64,000 bases of DNA, taken from positions 62,001 to 126,000 of the forward strand of contig QXCR01000013.1 of assembly GCA_004380135.1 (NCBI GenBank), read 5' to 3'. The notes beneath the pieces were generated by a model. That model saw nothing but the letters and a program-made list of their open reading frames with translations. It was not told where the DNA came from and did not search any database. The stretch's first letter is position 1. Every line of letters starts with the position of its first letter. The stretch comes from Stemphylium vesicarium. Its lineage: Eukaryota > Ascomycota > Dothideomycetes > Pleosporales > Pleosporaceae. This document shows, one piece after another, positions 55,072 to 64,000 of this stretch. Position numbers and translations under genes: made by a program.

Positions 55072-55709
55072 TTACAACGCCAGGTTGTACGTGTACTCAT
55101 CCTCCATGTTCTGTGCAACCCAAAGCACCGCCGAACTGCACCAAGTTAGCAACCATTCTCACGCACTGTCCCCAAACCGTGTACTCACCTCAGCATAACC
55201 AGCGCATTAGCAACCACATTGCCAACACCCATCCAAAGCGTCGGCCACGTGTGCTCAGGCACGACAAACTTCATAACCATAACCACGACACTTCCGGCCA
55301 AGCCGCCAGCCAACAAGGCAAAGCCCAAGAAAAGCACCAGCCTAGCCTTCCACGCAACGCCGTTTCCAGAGTACGAGAAGCTATCAGCCGAGAGGCGCGA
55401 CTTGTCGATGCTGTTGATGACGAGCATGCCGAGGGCGCTGCAGATACCGGGGATCCAGTCGACGAAGGTGATGTGGACGCGTGGGTCGGAGCCGTTCATG
55501 GCCGACTTGGACAATACCGAGATGTCGATGAGGGTGTAGAAACCCAAGGCAAACTACCATTTTTTGTTAGCTGAATGCCGTAGTATACATCAGTAGCATG
55601 GGAGAAAGCTTACCAGAGCTCCTGCAATGTAGACGCCGGCTGTCCGAGTGTTGGCGCTGTTCATCCATGCTGGCTTCGGGAAGCGGAAAAGACGATGTGA
55701 GCCCTCCAT
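55072..55709 (-). CDS. VPS68: Vps68-like endosomal membrane protein (UPF0220)
   Basis: Four-helix UPF0220/TMEM50-family protein, partner of Vps55 in yeast. Exons 55709..55614, 55553..55189, 55135..55072 (introns 60 and 53 nt), 174 residues. Begins MEGSHRLFRFPKPAWMNSAN and RTAGVYIAGALFALGFYTLI; the family blocks FVDWIPGICSALGMLVINSI, SFSYSGNGVAWKARLVLFLG and WVAQNMEDEYTYNLAL at the C terminus are all present. Splicing of the last exon is confirmed by the conserved C terminus. Divergent from LOC1 (344 bp) and convergent with VPS55. Confidence 0.94.
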
Positions 55710-56053
55710 GATGGCAATCTTCCGGTATGCGTGTATGACAAGGGAGATGAGCGTGGACGCGCGGCGTTGCGAGGGGGTCGACAAGGTGCGGACGTCTGAA
55801 GCTGTGTTGATGCGGATGCGCCTTGCTGGGGTTCGTCCAGGTGTCGCGCGCCTGCTCGAATCCCTTGGCGGTCCAGGAGCCGCTCTGACGTTTCCGCGTT
55901 CCCCATCGACGGAGCTACCAGCAGCCCAAAACGCCGATCTAGCCTCGGATTTTGCTAAAAAGTTCCCAGCCAGCCCAGACTTCCGCCGCAAGCAACTTTG
56001 CGACAACACAACTCCTTCGCCACATATTCCTCTCCCCACGACGAGCGGTCAAA
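55710..56053. other. Divergent promoter region VPS68/LOC1
   Basis: 344 bp between two divergently transcribed starts. Frames reading across this stretch are not supported. Confidence 0.5.
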
Positions 56054-56736
56054 ATGGGCGCAACTAAACCTTCTGTGAAGGGTAAGAGCTCAAAAGGAAA
56101 ATCAGGCGGCGGCTCGAGTAAATCGGCGAAACCAAAGTCGAAACCTACCGGTAGCGCGCCAGAGGGCATATCGAAGCGCAAGCAAAAGTCCATGTCGCTG
56201 GCCAAGCCTGGAGGCGCGCAAAAGACTAAATCCATAGTATCCAAAGATGGAAGGAAGAAGAAGAGGGTTTACACGGAGAAGGAACTGGACATCCCTGCGC
56301 TGAACGGCATTATACCTGCTGGCATTGCGAAACCAAAGGGCGTGAAGAAGGGAAAGAAGTTTGTGGATGATGCGGCTAGCATGGTATGTTCTTTTATATT
56401 ATCATACTTCTTTTGTACGTCGTCTGCTTCAATCACTAGTCCTACTAACCGCCTCCACTACAGATGGCCATCATGTCCGTCGTCAACGCCGAGAAAGAAG
56501 GACATCTCGAGTCCAAGATTGCCAAAGCGCGCCAGCTAGAAGAGATCCGTGAAGCTAAGAGGAAAGAGGCCGAGGCAAGGAAATCAGACAAAGACATTGC
56601 GTTTGAGGAGAGGAAAAAGGATCTAAAGAAGAAGAGGAAGAGGCCCAGTGAGCCCAGTGCGAAGAGCGACGAGGGCGATAAGATCAAGGAAAAGGATCGG
56701 AAGTTCAAGGCGAAGAAGAGGGTTAGCTTTGGTTGA
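56054..56736 (+). CDS. LOC1: Loc1-like 60S ribosome assembly / mRNA localisation protein
   Basis: Very basic nucleolar protein of the Loc1 family, involved in 60S biogenesis in yeast. Exons 56054..56383 and 56464..56736 (80-nt intron with a ctaac branch site), 200 residues. N-terminal half is a Lys/Ser/Gly-rich disordered region; the family core is [20 protein letters not shown] and [11 protein letters not shown] followed by [20 protein letters not shown] and a charged helix ending in basic repeats ([11 protein letters not shown]). The start ATG has a good context (aaaATGGgc). Frame open further upstream but without ATG. Confidence 0.88.
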
Positions 56737-57100
56737 GGGGAGAAAAGTGTGAGATGGGCAAAGCGTACAATACGTCTTGGGTTGAGAGCGTGCGTGGATA
56801 TGATGGGTGACGAAGAGATTCATAGGTGGAGAGTGCATTACAGTCAGAAGCATGAGAGAAAACTTTCTCAGGGCGTATCATGCGCAGAAGGAAGTACGAT
56901 CGAATAGGCGTCTCCAGTGGGCAGTCCGTCGACCAAATGCCCTCGTCTACATACGGATCGGTCTACACAAGTCTAAAAAGCAGAGACTATGATACCCCTA
57001 CAAAAATACCATCCATCAAATGCAAAACTCAACAACGCGAAGACCTCCTTACTCTTCTGCTACCAGTGACTTCAAGGCCACAATGCAACAAAAGACCTCC
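56737..57100. other. Convergent intergenic region, no gene seen
   Basis: 3' flanks of LOC1 and the hydrolase gene. Nothing supported. Confidence 0.5.
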
Positions 57101-58420
57101 TTACGCCTCAGGCAATATTAACCTCCGATGATTCGGATCGAAAATCGGATACTTCTGTCCCTGCAGACCCCCCATATTGACCCCCTCCTCCGCACCTTCT
57201 TCCTCACTGGCCTCAAAATCCACCTCATCATGCATCTTCTTCAGGAACTCGGCCGTAGCAACCGCAAACCACCGCCCACCGCCCAACTGAAAGCTCCCCA
57301 AATGGCCACCCCAATCCGTAGTACAAAGCAACGCATGCGGATTCTGCAAGACCTCCTGATACGGCAAACCCGCCTTATTACTAATCGGATCATCCTCCGC
57401 ATTAATCCCCAAAAACGGTATACGAATCGCCAGCAGGGCGTCCACACTCTGACTATCACGGTAATACGCGCCCTCCGTGGGGTACCCCCAGGTGGGACAC
57501 TGAACATGTCTATCGAACTCATGCAAGTACTTGCTCTTGAGCAGCGCGTCGACGTCGATACCTGGGTTCTGCGTTATTTGCGTGCGATGCCGTTGAAACA
57601 GGCCCATGAGATTCTTGCCCATGGTGCGGCTGTACACATGCAAGCCCAGCGTTGTGCGCTGCAGTTCTGTGTTGCAGACTTCGAGGTTCCAGGGGTTGCT
57701 GCAGGAGACTGCGGCGCGGAGGGGGCAGGTGGCCCCGGATTCGCCGCAGTAGTTTGTCAGGATGTTGGCGCCCAGACTAAAGCCTACGCCGTATAAGGGG
57801 CGGTTGGGGAAGAGGGTGGTTAGGGTTTGCAGAAGTTGGCGGACGTCCCATGTTGCGCGTGCGTTGAAGAGTTGCGGTGTTGTTACTTTTGACAAGGCGC
57901 AGCCTCGCCCGTTTACGACACAGGCTTCCCATCCGGACGTGATTAGCGGGTAGAGCGTTTCGCGTAGGTAGACTTCGTGGGAGCCGCCGGTGAGGCCGTG
58001 GAGGGCTACTAGCATGGGTTTTGTGTCGGTGCTGCTGATGGACTCCCATTCCGCGGCGGAGAAGTTGGTCGTGCGTTCGGGGAGTTCGTCGTCTTTCTCT
58101 GGTGAGCTTTTCCCTTGTTGTTCTTCATCTGATGGCGTTACGACGAAGTCGACGGCAAAGGTGCCGGGGTAGACGGAGTGGTCAGAGTCGAAGATTTGCC
58201 GCTTGTAGTAGATGGCGGGCCCGGGGTCTTTGACTGCTGTGTACATTGTTTGGAGGTGGCCGTTGAAGAGGAACGGGTTTAGACGGCATGGTGGGATGGA
58301 GGAGGCTGCGATTTCGGGCAAGGTCGTCTTGGTTCCGCTCTTGGTTCTCAGTGTTGTGGGGGTTTTGTGTGATGTGTAGGTTGTTTTGCTGTGACCTAGC
58401 ATCCAGGAGAGGTTGAACAT
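57101..58420 (-). CDS. Alpha/beta hydrolase, EHT1/EEB1 (ABHD1/3) family
   Basis: Alpha/beta hydrolase related to yeast Eht1/Eeb1 medium-chain acyl ester synthases/esterases. Single exon; 439 residues from the ATG at 58420, or 463 from an upstream ATG at 58492. Family blocks: PFLFNGHLQTMY near the N terminus, LVALHGLTGGSHEVYLR (oxyanion region), nucleophile elbow GVGFSLGAN (Ser about 215), acid in NAEDDPIS, and catalytic His in WGGHLG. NGRGCALSK is typical of the ABHD1/3 group. The start is uncertain between the two Met codons; the shorter form begins MFNLSWMLG, which may help membrane association. Confidence 0.9.
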   Translation of the reverse strand: MFNLSWMLGHSKTTYTSHKTPTTLRTKSGTKTTLPEIAASSIPPCRLNPFLFNGHLQTMYTAVKDPGPAIYYKRQIFDSDHSVYPGTFAVDFVVTPSDEEQQGKSSPEKDDELPERTTNFSAAEWESISSTDTKPMLVALHGLTGGSHEVYLRETLYPLITSGWEACVVNGRGCALSKVTTPQLFNARATWDVRQLLQTLTTLFPNRPLYGVGFSLGANILTNYCGESGATCPLRAAVSCSNPWNLEVCNTELQRTTLGLHVYSRTMGKNLMGLFQRHRTQITQNPGIDVDALLKSKYLHEFDRHVQCPTWGYPTEGAYYRDSQSVDALLAIRIPFLGINAEDDPISNKAGLPYQEVLQNPHALLCTTDWGGHLGSFQLGGGRWFAVATAEFLKKMHDEVDFEASEEEGAEEGVNMGGLQGQKYPIFDPNHRRLILPEA

Positions 58421-58953
58421 GGTTGCGGTCAAGGTATGGTGTGAATGTTTAATTTCAGATAGGGCGTCTTCGTTATTTTTGTTTCCTTTCACATGTAATG
58501 CCCAGAATACCTCGGGATGGAATAATTATGGGACCAAGTAATCTTTTATGGGCTCCAGCTCTTTCTAGTGATACGATGGTTGGCAAAGCGAATCGGGATC
58601 TCGTGTCCGGATATACTGATATTGTACCCACGGCGGACCTCTCCCTTGATCTTGAAGCTCAACGAAGCAAAGCAGAAGGCCAAATTCCATGCCAGACACA
58701 CGGTGAAAGCTAGTAAAAGCGCCGACGATATTCGATATGGGCCTCGGCCGACGTATCCACTATGCCGCATAAGTGTGGTATCGTAGGCGCGCGTCTACCC
58801 GCCAATCGCGTCGCAGTAGCCTGGCGCGTTCGCGACTTCCCGAACTCGCGACTGCCCATGGCACGACTCTCCATTCACACCCCGCTTTCGCCCGCGATGC
58901 CACGCCTGTATATCGACTTACGGTGATCACGCTCCTCTCGAGTGCCCCCGATC
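58421..58953. other. Divergent intergenic region, no gene seen
   Basis: Between the hydrolase and MAU2 starts, holding both promoters; the first 72 bases may encode the extended hydrolase N terminus. Confidence 0.45.
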
Positions 58954-61806
58954 ATGGATCCACGGTACAACTGGCCACCGCAGGCCTATGCGAACGGCCA
59001 ATATAACCTGTATGGGCCTCCCCAGCAGCAGCAACAGCAGCCAAATGGCTATCAACAACATGGCTACCCACAATATCCTCTTATGCAGATGCAGATGCCG
59101 CAGGGATATCCGCAGTCGCAGCCGGCGCCCTATCAAATTCAACAACAGCCAGTCATGCCTCGTCCTCCGAACCAGCAGTACCAGCAATACCAGCAGATGC
59201 CTCCGCAAATGCAGCCGCCGCAACACCTACAGCAACACTCACAGCCACGGCCTCAGCAGCAAATCCAACAGCAGTCACAGCAGAGGCCTCACCAACAGTC
59301 GCAATCACAGCCGCAGCCACAGCCGCAAACGCAACCACAATATCGAGCGCAACCCCAAGTCATCATCCCCGCGAGAACACCAAGCTATTCCTCTCCCATG
59401 CAGATGCAGCCTCCGCGCATACGACATGTACAGGTGCCAGTCCAGCGAACGAGCAGCGCCGGTATATCGCAGACGGATGGATCGGCCGACCACCAGCGCC
59501 GATACAGCGCTCAGCAAACGCCAACACCAACACCACCTTCCTCGAAGCCGATCCAGCAATCATCGTCGCAACAAGAGAATGGGCCCCGACCCCAACAGCG
59601 TCCCGTCAATGCGCCCTTACAACACCAGAACCAACAGAGAGCACCCTTGCAGCCCCAAACTACTCCCCAGCAACAGCGCGTACTTCCACCCGCCCGGACG
59701 CCGTCAAGCCAGTATGGAAGTCCCGTTACGCAGCCGTCAACAGTCAAGCCAAAGACTCATCCCCAGGTCATCATACCCCGAGCATCGTCATCCCACCAGC
59801 TCACCCCCACAAAACGTCCACAACCGCCCCAAAAGGCTCTTCCAGCCGAACTTTCCGACTTGCTCCTCACAGCCGCGGATGAATACATTGCTGCTGCACG
59901 CGGCATGGGATCACTCTTTGTACGGGAGAGAAAGGAAGCTGATATAAGACAATACTACAAGTTGATGTCGACTGCTATGGGATGCATGGATACAGTGCTG
60001 AGAGATTTCAACATGCCGCCCAGGGACGAAGCAAAGTTACGTCTGCGATATGCGAGTCTGATGATAGAAGAGACAGATATTGAGGCTACGGATATCTCAA
60101 GTCGTATCGAGGAGGTTCTTTCGAAACAGATATCGCTGTGTGGGCGGCACCGACTGCAAGACCTGAAGTTTGCTGCTCTTCATCTCCAGGCTCGCTATCA
60201 ATTCAAGACGAATCATCGAGCTGGCTTGAAATCCCTGGATAAGCCGATCTCAGAGGCGGAAACCTTTCAGCACATTGCTTGGGTCTATGCGCTCCGCTTT
60301 CTCAAGGTTACGCTGGCTTTACAGATACCGGGTCGTGTGGAAGTTCAGCTGGCTTTAAACCAGCTCCATGCTATTCAAAGGCATGCGGAGAGTCGCGGAG
60401 ATCGAGCCATCTACGTAGCCTGTTGCGCACTCGAAGCAATGGTTCATTTACGATCGAGCGCCGGGGATCGGCTCGAGCAAGTTCAGCGTGCTATCGCGGC
60501 AGCTCGAAGTCTGCAGCTTCAAGTGTCGGCTAAAGACCTGGGATCCTTTGGCACTCTCATTAATGTTATTGACCTCACCAGCGGCATTCAAACCGGCAGG
60601 CCCGATATGCAAAAGGCAACTGCCCTTCTCGAAGCCATACTGGGGAGAAAAGATGAAAAGGGCGGATCAGAGACCGGAGGCTTCACCGTTCTCATCGAGC
60701 GAAGCTTTGGTGGTAATCTGACGTTCGACACTGGCGGCGTGTTCCGCAAGAACGCTGAGAGAAAGGACGAGCTTGTGTTTGCTTGGCTTCCGCGCGAGGA
60801 TCTCAAAGCACTCTGCTTCCACATCTGTGCTCTGGATCATCATGTGCATGAGAAGGGCCTGATCTACATGAAGGAAGCTCACCAACGATTCAGAGAATCT
60901 GCAAAGCGTCGCAATCTCATGGGCATACCGCCTTCTATCGCGTTCGCTCGAATCGAGTGGAATATGGTGTTAGACTGGCATTCCCTGTTCGCCATCGGAC
61001 TCATGGCATGTTCCCGCGACGACCACGCAACAGCCGAAGACGTCCTCAGCACCCTCAAGAAGCGCATCGCCCTTCCCCCCTACAACAACCAAGAAGCCTT
61101 CGTCTGCACCCTCGCCTATCTCTCCTCCATAAACGAGCAGCGAAACGGCCACCTCGACTCCGCGCTCTCAACATCCTCCAGCGCCATCCTCGCCATCCCA
61201 GAAAAAGGTCACGCCACGCCTGCCCGCACCGACATCGCCATCATGGCGGCCCTAAACCGTCTCCTGATCCTCCGCGACCCCACGCACCCCGACCACTTCC
61301 AGTCCAGCCTCCTCCTCGACCACCTCAAGCCCCTCTGCGAAGACCACGCCAACCAATACATACGCATGACGTTCCGCCTCGTCCACGCCTTCCACGGCGA
61401 ATCCGCCGCAATCTCGCACCAGAAGAAAACCGTTCAGCAGACCGTCGGCATCGCGCAGGAAATCTCGCAAAAGACGCAGAACTTTGAGTTTGTCGCGATG
61501 ACCATGTGTTACTTTGTCGCCCGCTTTTTCGCTGATACCGTCGGTGAGAAGAGTATTCAGGCTATTCGGGCTGCGAGGAGTCAGGCGATTAAGAGTAGAC
61601 GGCCCTTGTGGATGGCGGTTGCGGCTGGCCTTTGTATTAATACGTATAGGCGAAATGGGCTGGGTGAGGAGGCGGCTAAGGCGACGAGGGAGTTTGAGGC
61701 TGTGAGGCCACAGTTACCGGGGGTGTTGAGGGGAGAGGAGGACGACGACGATGTTGATGCTGAGGGGGAGGAGGATGCGGATGGGGATATTGATGTTGTG
61801 GGGTAG
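58954..61806 (+). CDS. Cohesin-loading factor subunit MAU2/SCC4-like
   Basis: TPR-like superhelical protein that, with Scc2, loads cohesin on chromosomes. Single exon, 950 residues from the ATG at 58954 (atcATGGat). Residues 1 to about 290 are Gln/Pro-rich low complexity with runs of CAG/CAA codons. The conserved helical repeat region begins at LPAELSDLLLTAADEYIAAA and contains YYKLMSTAMGCMDTVLRDFN, RLRYASLMIEETDIEATDI and HRLQDLKFAALHLQARYQFK, the cohesin-loading-factor signature. C-terminal tail acidic (DDDDVDAEGEEDAD). The GC-rich stretch 61000-61480 gives long antisense and out-of-frame open frames that are not genes. Confidence 0.9.
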   Translation: MDPRYNWPPQAYANGQYNLYGPPQQQQQQPNGYQQHGYPQYPLMQMQMPQGYPQSQPAPYQIQQQPVMPRPPNQQYQQYQQMPPQMQPPQHLQQHSQPRPQQQIQQQSQQRPHQQSQSQPQPQPQTQPQYRAQPQVIIPARTPSYSSPMQMQPPRIRHVQVPVQRTSSAGISQTDGSADHQRRYSAQQTPTPTPPSSKPIQQSSSQQENGPRPQQRPVNAPLQHQNQQRAPLQPQTTPQQQRVLPPARTPSSQYGSPVTQPSTVKPKTHPQVIIPRASSSHQLTPTKRPQPPQKALPAELSDLLLTAADEYIAAARGMGSLFVRERKEADIRQYYKLMSTAMGCMDTVLRDFNMPPRDEAKLRLRYASLMIEETDIEATDISSRIEEVLSKQISLCGRHRLQDLKFAALHLQARYQFKTNHRAGLKSLDKPISEAETFQHIAWVYALRFLKVTLALQIPGRVEVQLALNQLHAIQRHAESRGDRAIYVACCALEAMVHLRSSAGDRLEQVQRAIAAARSLQLQVSAKDLGSFGTLINVIDLTSGIQTGRPDMQKATALLEAILGRKDEKGGSETGGFTVLIERSFGGNLTFDTGGVFRKNAERKDELVFAWLPREDLKALCFHICALDHHVHEKGLIYMKEAHQRFRESAKRRNLMGIPPSIAFARIEWNMVLDWHSLFAIGLMACSRDDHATAEDVLSTLKKRIALPPYNNQEAFVCTLAYLSSINEQRNGHLDSALSTSSSAILAIPEKGHATPARTDIAIMAALNRLLILRDPTHPDHFQSSLLLDHLKPLCEDHANQYIRMTFRLVHAFHGESAAISHQKKTVQQTVGIAQEISQKTQNFEFVAMTMCYFVARFFADTVGEKSIQAIRAARSQAIKSRRPLWMAVAAGLCINTYRRNGLGEEAAKATREFEAVRPQLPGVLRGEEDDDDVDAEGEEDADGDIDVVG

Positions 61807-62292
61807 ATGTGTGTGTTTTTCAAAAGGTTCCGTCGCGGGAGTTTTCAGCTTCTTCCTTCTTTTTCTCTTCTTTCTGCTTTTAGAGCATATCTTTTTCTGC
61901 ATTTGCTGGCGTTTTCTATGTGCAAAGGGGATCTGTATCATGTTACCGGTTCGAGATACCATGTCAAAAATGCGAGGCGCTATGAGGTCGGCTGCGGAGT
62001 GTTTACGCGTAGAGAAAGATAGCTTTTGTTGGTACTTCCAATAGCTATAGTTTCATCACGGAAAAGAGGTTGATGTTGCTATGTGTTCAGTTTTATCTGA
62101 TGACTTGGTGTTTCATTCACGAAATGCTTGGGAAACAGCATCTTTGTCATGTTGGGAAGAGGTGATGGTCATTGAACTACGAGCTATCGGAGGCCAGGGT
62201 TGGAATGCAGACTCCCCAGAAGTCTACCTCGAGACCCCCCTTAAAATCTCCTTGCAGCGAACGCCGCGTGCTTCCCATTCTCCACAATGCAG
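61807..62292. other. Convergent intergenic region, no gene seen
   Basis: 3' flanks of MAU2 and of the right-edge gene. Nothing supported. Confidence 0.5.
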
Positions 62293-64000
62293 TTAGGGGT
62301 TCGTCCACTTCGCCAACAACTCATCCACAAGCTTTTCGTCAGCAGTCTTTTCCCGACTAGGTGCCAAGGCTGCCGTTGCGTCACTCTCTTGCTCCACCGA
62401 GTCTGGGAGGGTGTCCTAGAAATCAGTACGCGAATGCGGTGATTCGTGGTTAGGAGGATAAGCGGTTGAGGATGTGCCACATGGATGCGGCGGTAGAAAT
62501 GATGCTTCCGGTGGTATAAGTGATCCCTGCGTATCCGGTTCCTCGAAGGAATTCATCTCGGGAAGGTCCGGTCCTCTGCAGCCAGCGAACGGGCATGACC
62601 TTAGCAATGATGCGAATTCTGAGTCCGAGTCTTCTGGCTCTGACGCATGAGGAGGCGGAGGCGAAGGCGGATGCAGCCTCTCAGGTGAAGGTCTTGTGAT
62701 TTGTTGGTGAGACACAGGGTATGATAACGGGGATATCGCCCCTCTCCGCGGCCATAGCCCAACTGGCAACTCAATAACGAGGGCATTTTGATTCTGTGAA
62801 ACGATCCACATCAGCTTCTCTATTAACAGATGGCCAAAGACACTGGATACCCCAATCTCGCGTGGCATGCTGACACACTCCAGCTCGGTCCTGAGATAGT
62901 CTCGGAAGTGGGATTTAATGAGATCCCGTTGTTTCACAGTGAATTTGAGCAGCGTTATGTGACGATCATGGCCCTGATCTTTGTGATCTCGCACAAGCTT
63001 TTGCGGGGAAGCCTGCGGCAGCTCCATGCGGTTCACTGTAAGAGAGTCGCCACGGCCAGTGAAAAGACCGCTCCCCGCGTCGCTATTCCATGCTCTGTAG
63101 ACTCTTTTATGGCTTTGCTTGTTGGATTCTGCTTGTCCGGGGGGTTGACGTTGTTGCCATGTCGCTGGGGTCATCGGGAACTAGGCTGCGACGTGTATCC
63201 AAAAGACCGGAGTTTGACGCCATGAGATTCGGTGCTACCGTATGCGGGGGTAGTACAGGATGCTGTGGTGGGTTTCCCATCAATCTGAGACCTTGAACAT
63301 CCGAAGTGGCCCCCAGAGTTGGTTCAGAGTCTGAGGTGTCCACTTGACTCCAGGGATCTTCAGCGCCCGACGAGCCTGCTGAATTGCAAGGGATATGCCT
63401 CGTGGATTGTAATCGCAGACCACTAAAGGTGGAATCATGGTGTCTCTCTGCTTGAGAAGCAATCGAATTTCCCGGTGTATCCTTTTGATTAATGTGTTTT
63501 TCGGAATTCGTTATTCCCGTCGATGTCGAATGCAAAGAGAAAGAATCTTGTAGGGGGAGGCTTCTATTCTGCTCTGCCTTAATCCTCTTTTGTTCTTTCG
63601 TCGCGTCGCCACTTTAGAAGATGTTCTTGACATTCCGAAATCGTTTCTTGTTGTTAGATAAGGCAATTTCAGCCTCGTCTCCAATGCGAGCTCTCTGCAA
63701 CTGTACGATAGTGGATCCGAGGTCCAACCTCTCCCGGTCGTGGACTGAATGCTGTTGACCGTCTCTTATCACATGTCTAAGGCTAGCCAATGCAACCAAG
63801 AGCACTGGGTTTCCCTTGGAATCCCGGATATCACTCCGGATTTCGTCAAATTGAGGTTGAAGGAATGGCCATTTGGCGCATTCTCGTGTCGATAGCTTGA
63901 TCCTAGAACGCTGCGTTGAGGGATCCTCGACTTGTTGGAAAGCGCTGTTGAGTAATTTCGCAATTTCGGCAAAGATAGTTCTGCAACTCTGGAGGGCGTG
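62293..64000 (-). pseudogene. Broken gene of a fungal N-terminal-domain protein family, runs off right edge
   Basis: Minus-strand gene whose 5' end lies beyond the window. The rightmost piece (64000 to about 63614) reads as an N-terminal helical domain (SCRTIFAEIAKLLNSAFQQV...WPFLQPQFDEIRSDI) typical of fungal STAND/N-terminal domains. The frame stops at a TAA (63614-63616) and continues unbroken beyond it to 63107, so it looks like a single nonsense change (CAA to TAA). A frame change then joins to 63174-62416 (FGHLLIEKLMWIVSQNQNAL, ELPVGLWPRRG), and a last piece ends VDELLAKWTNP at 62293. Multiple disruptions favour a pseudogene, but introns or sequence errors could explain some. Family function unknown to me. 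Confidence 0.5.

Noticed and set aside
60957..61487. Pro/Arg/His-rich plus-strand frame inside MAU2
   Set aside because: Out-of-frame reading of a GC-rich part of the MAU2 gene.
1..64000. CRISPR arrays, insertion sequences, rRNA genes
   Set aside because: None seen; no regularly spaced repeats, terminal inverted repeats with transposase, or rRNA-like sequence, as expected for a fungal chromosome segment.

Overview
The window looks like a chromosomal segment from a filamentous ascomycete. Genes are split by short (about 44-115 nt) GT-AG introns and packed on both strands, and their products have fungal-type architectures (Zn2Cys6 regulator, RPC82, MID1, PNS1, LOC1, sedolisin). Gene content and the recurring unknown families at 34.7-37.8 kb and 62.3-64 kb suggest Dothideomycetes, probably Pleosporales; that placement is inference. 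All exon coordinates were read by eye from splice signals and frame continuity.

Layout. 1-8.3 kb: 3' part of a TSC2/tuberin RapGAP gene, a DUF1640/MCUR1-like mitochondrial coiled-coil protein, an AlaX-type tRNA-editing protein and a mannitol 2-dehydrogenase with a presequence-like N terminus. 8.3-17.5 kb: a long gene-poor stretch, a secreted sedolisin, a Rab GTPase and a PNS1/CTL transporter. 18-27.6 kb: a possible aromatic/stilbenoid catabolic cluster with a lignostilbene-type dioxygenase, an amidohydrolase-2 decarboxylase, a SnoaL-like protein, an aldehyde dehydrogenase pseudogene with four in-frame stops, and a Zn2Cys6 regulator. 28.4-34.2 kb: an RBR ubiquitin ligase, then a divergent LOG and IPT pair, the two enzyme types needed to make free cytokinins. 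34.7-37.8 kb: a decayed transmembrane-protein gene. 38-42 kb: MID1 calcium-channel component and a GH6 cellobiohydrolase. 43.6-61.8 kb: a dense housekeeping block (RPC82, QCR2, CENP-W, NAA35/MAK10, ATP synthase epsilon, proteasome alpha, VPS55, VPS68, LOC1, EHT1-like hydrolase, MAU2/SCC4). 62.3-64 kb: a broken gene of a fungal N-terminal-domain family running off the right edge.

How genes work together. LOG and IPT would act sequentially (prenylation of adenine nucleotide, then release of the free base). The dioxygenase, aldehyde dehydrogenase and decarboxylase form a plausible chain from stilbenes through aromatic aldehydes and acids, broken here at the dehydrogenase. VPS55 and VPS68, subunits of one endosomal complex in yeast, are convergent neighbours. 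All eight premature stops recognised in three broken genes could have arisen by C-to-T changes, hinting at RIP-like decay.
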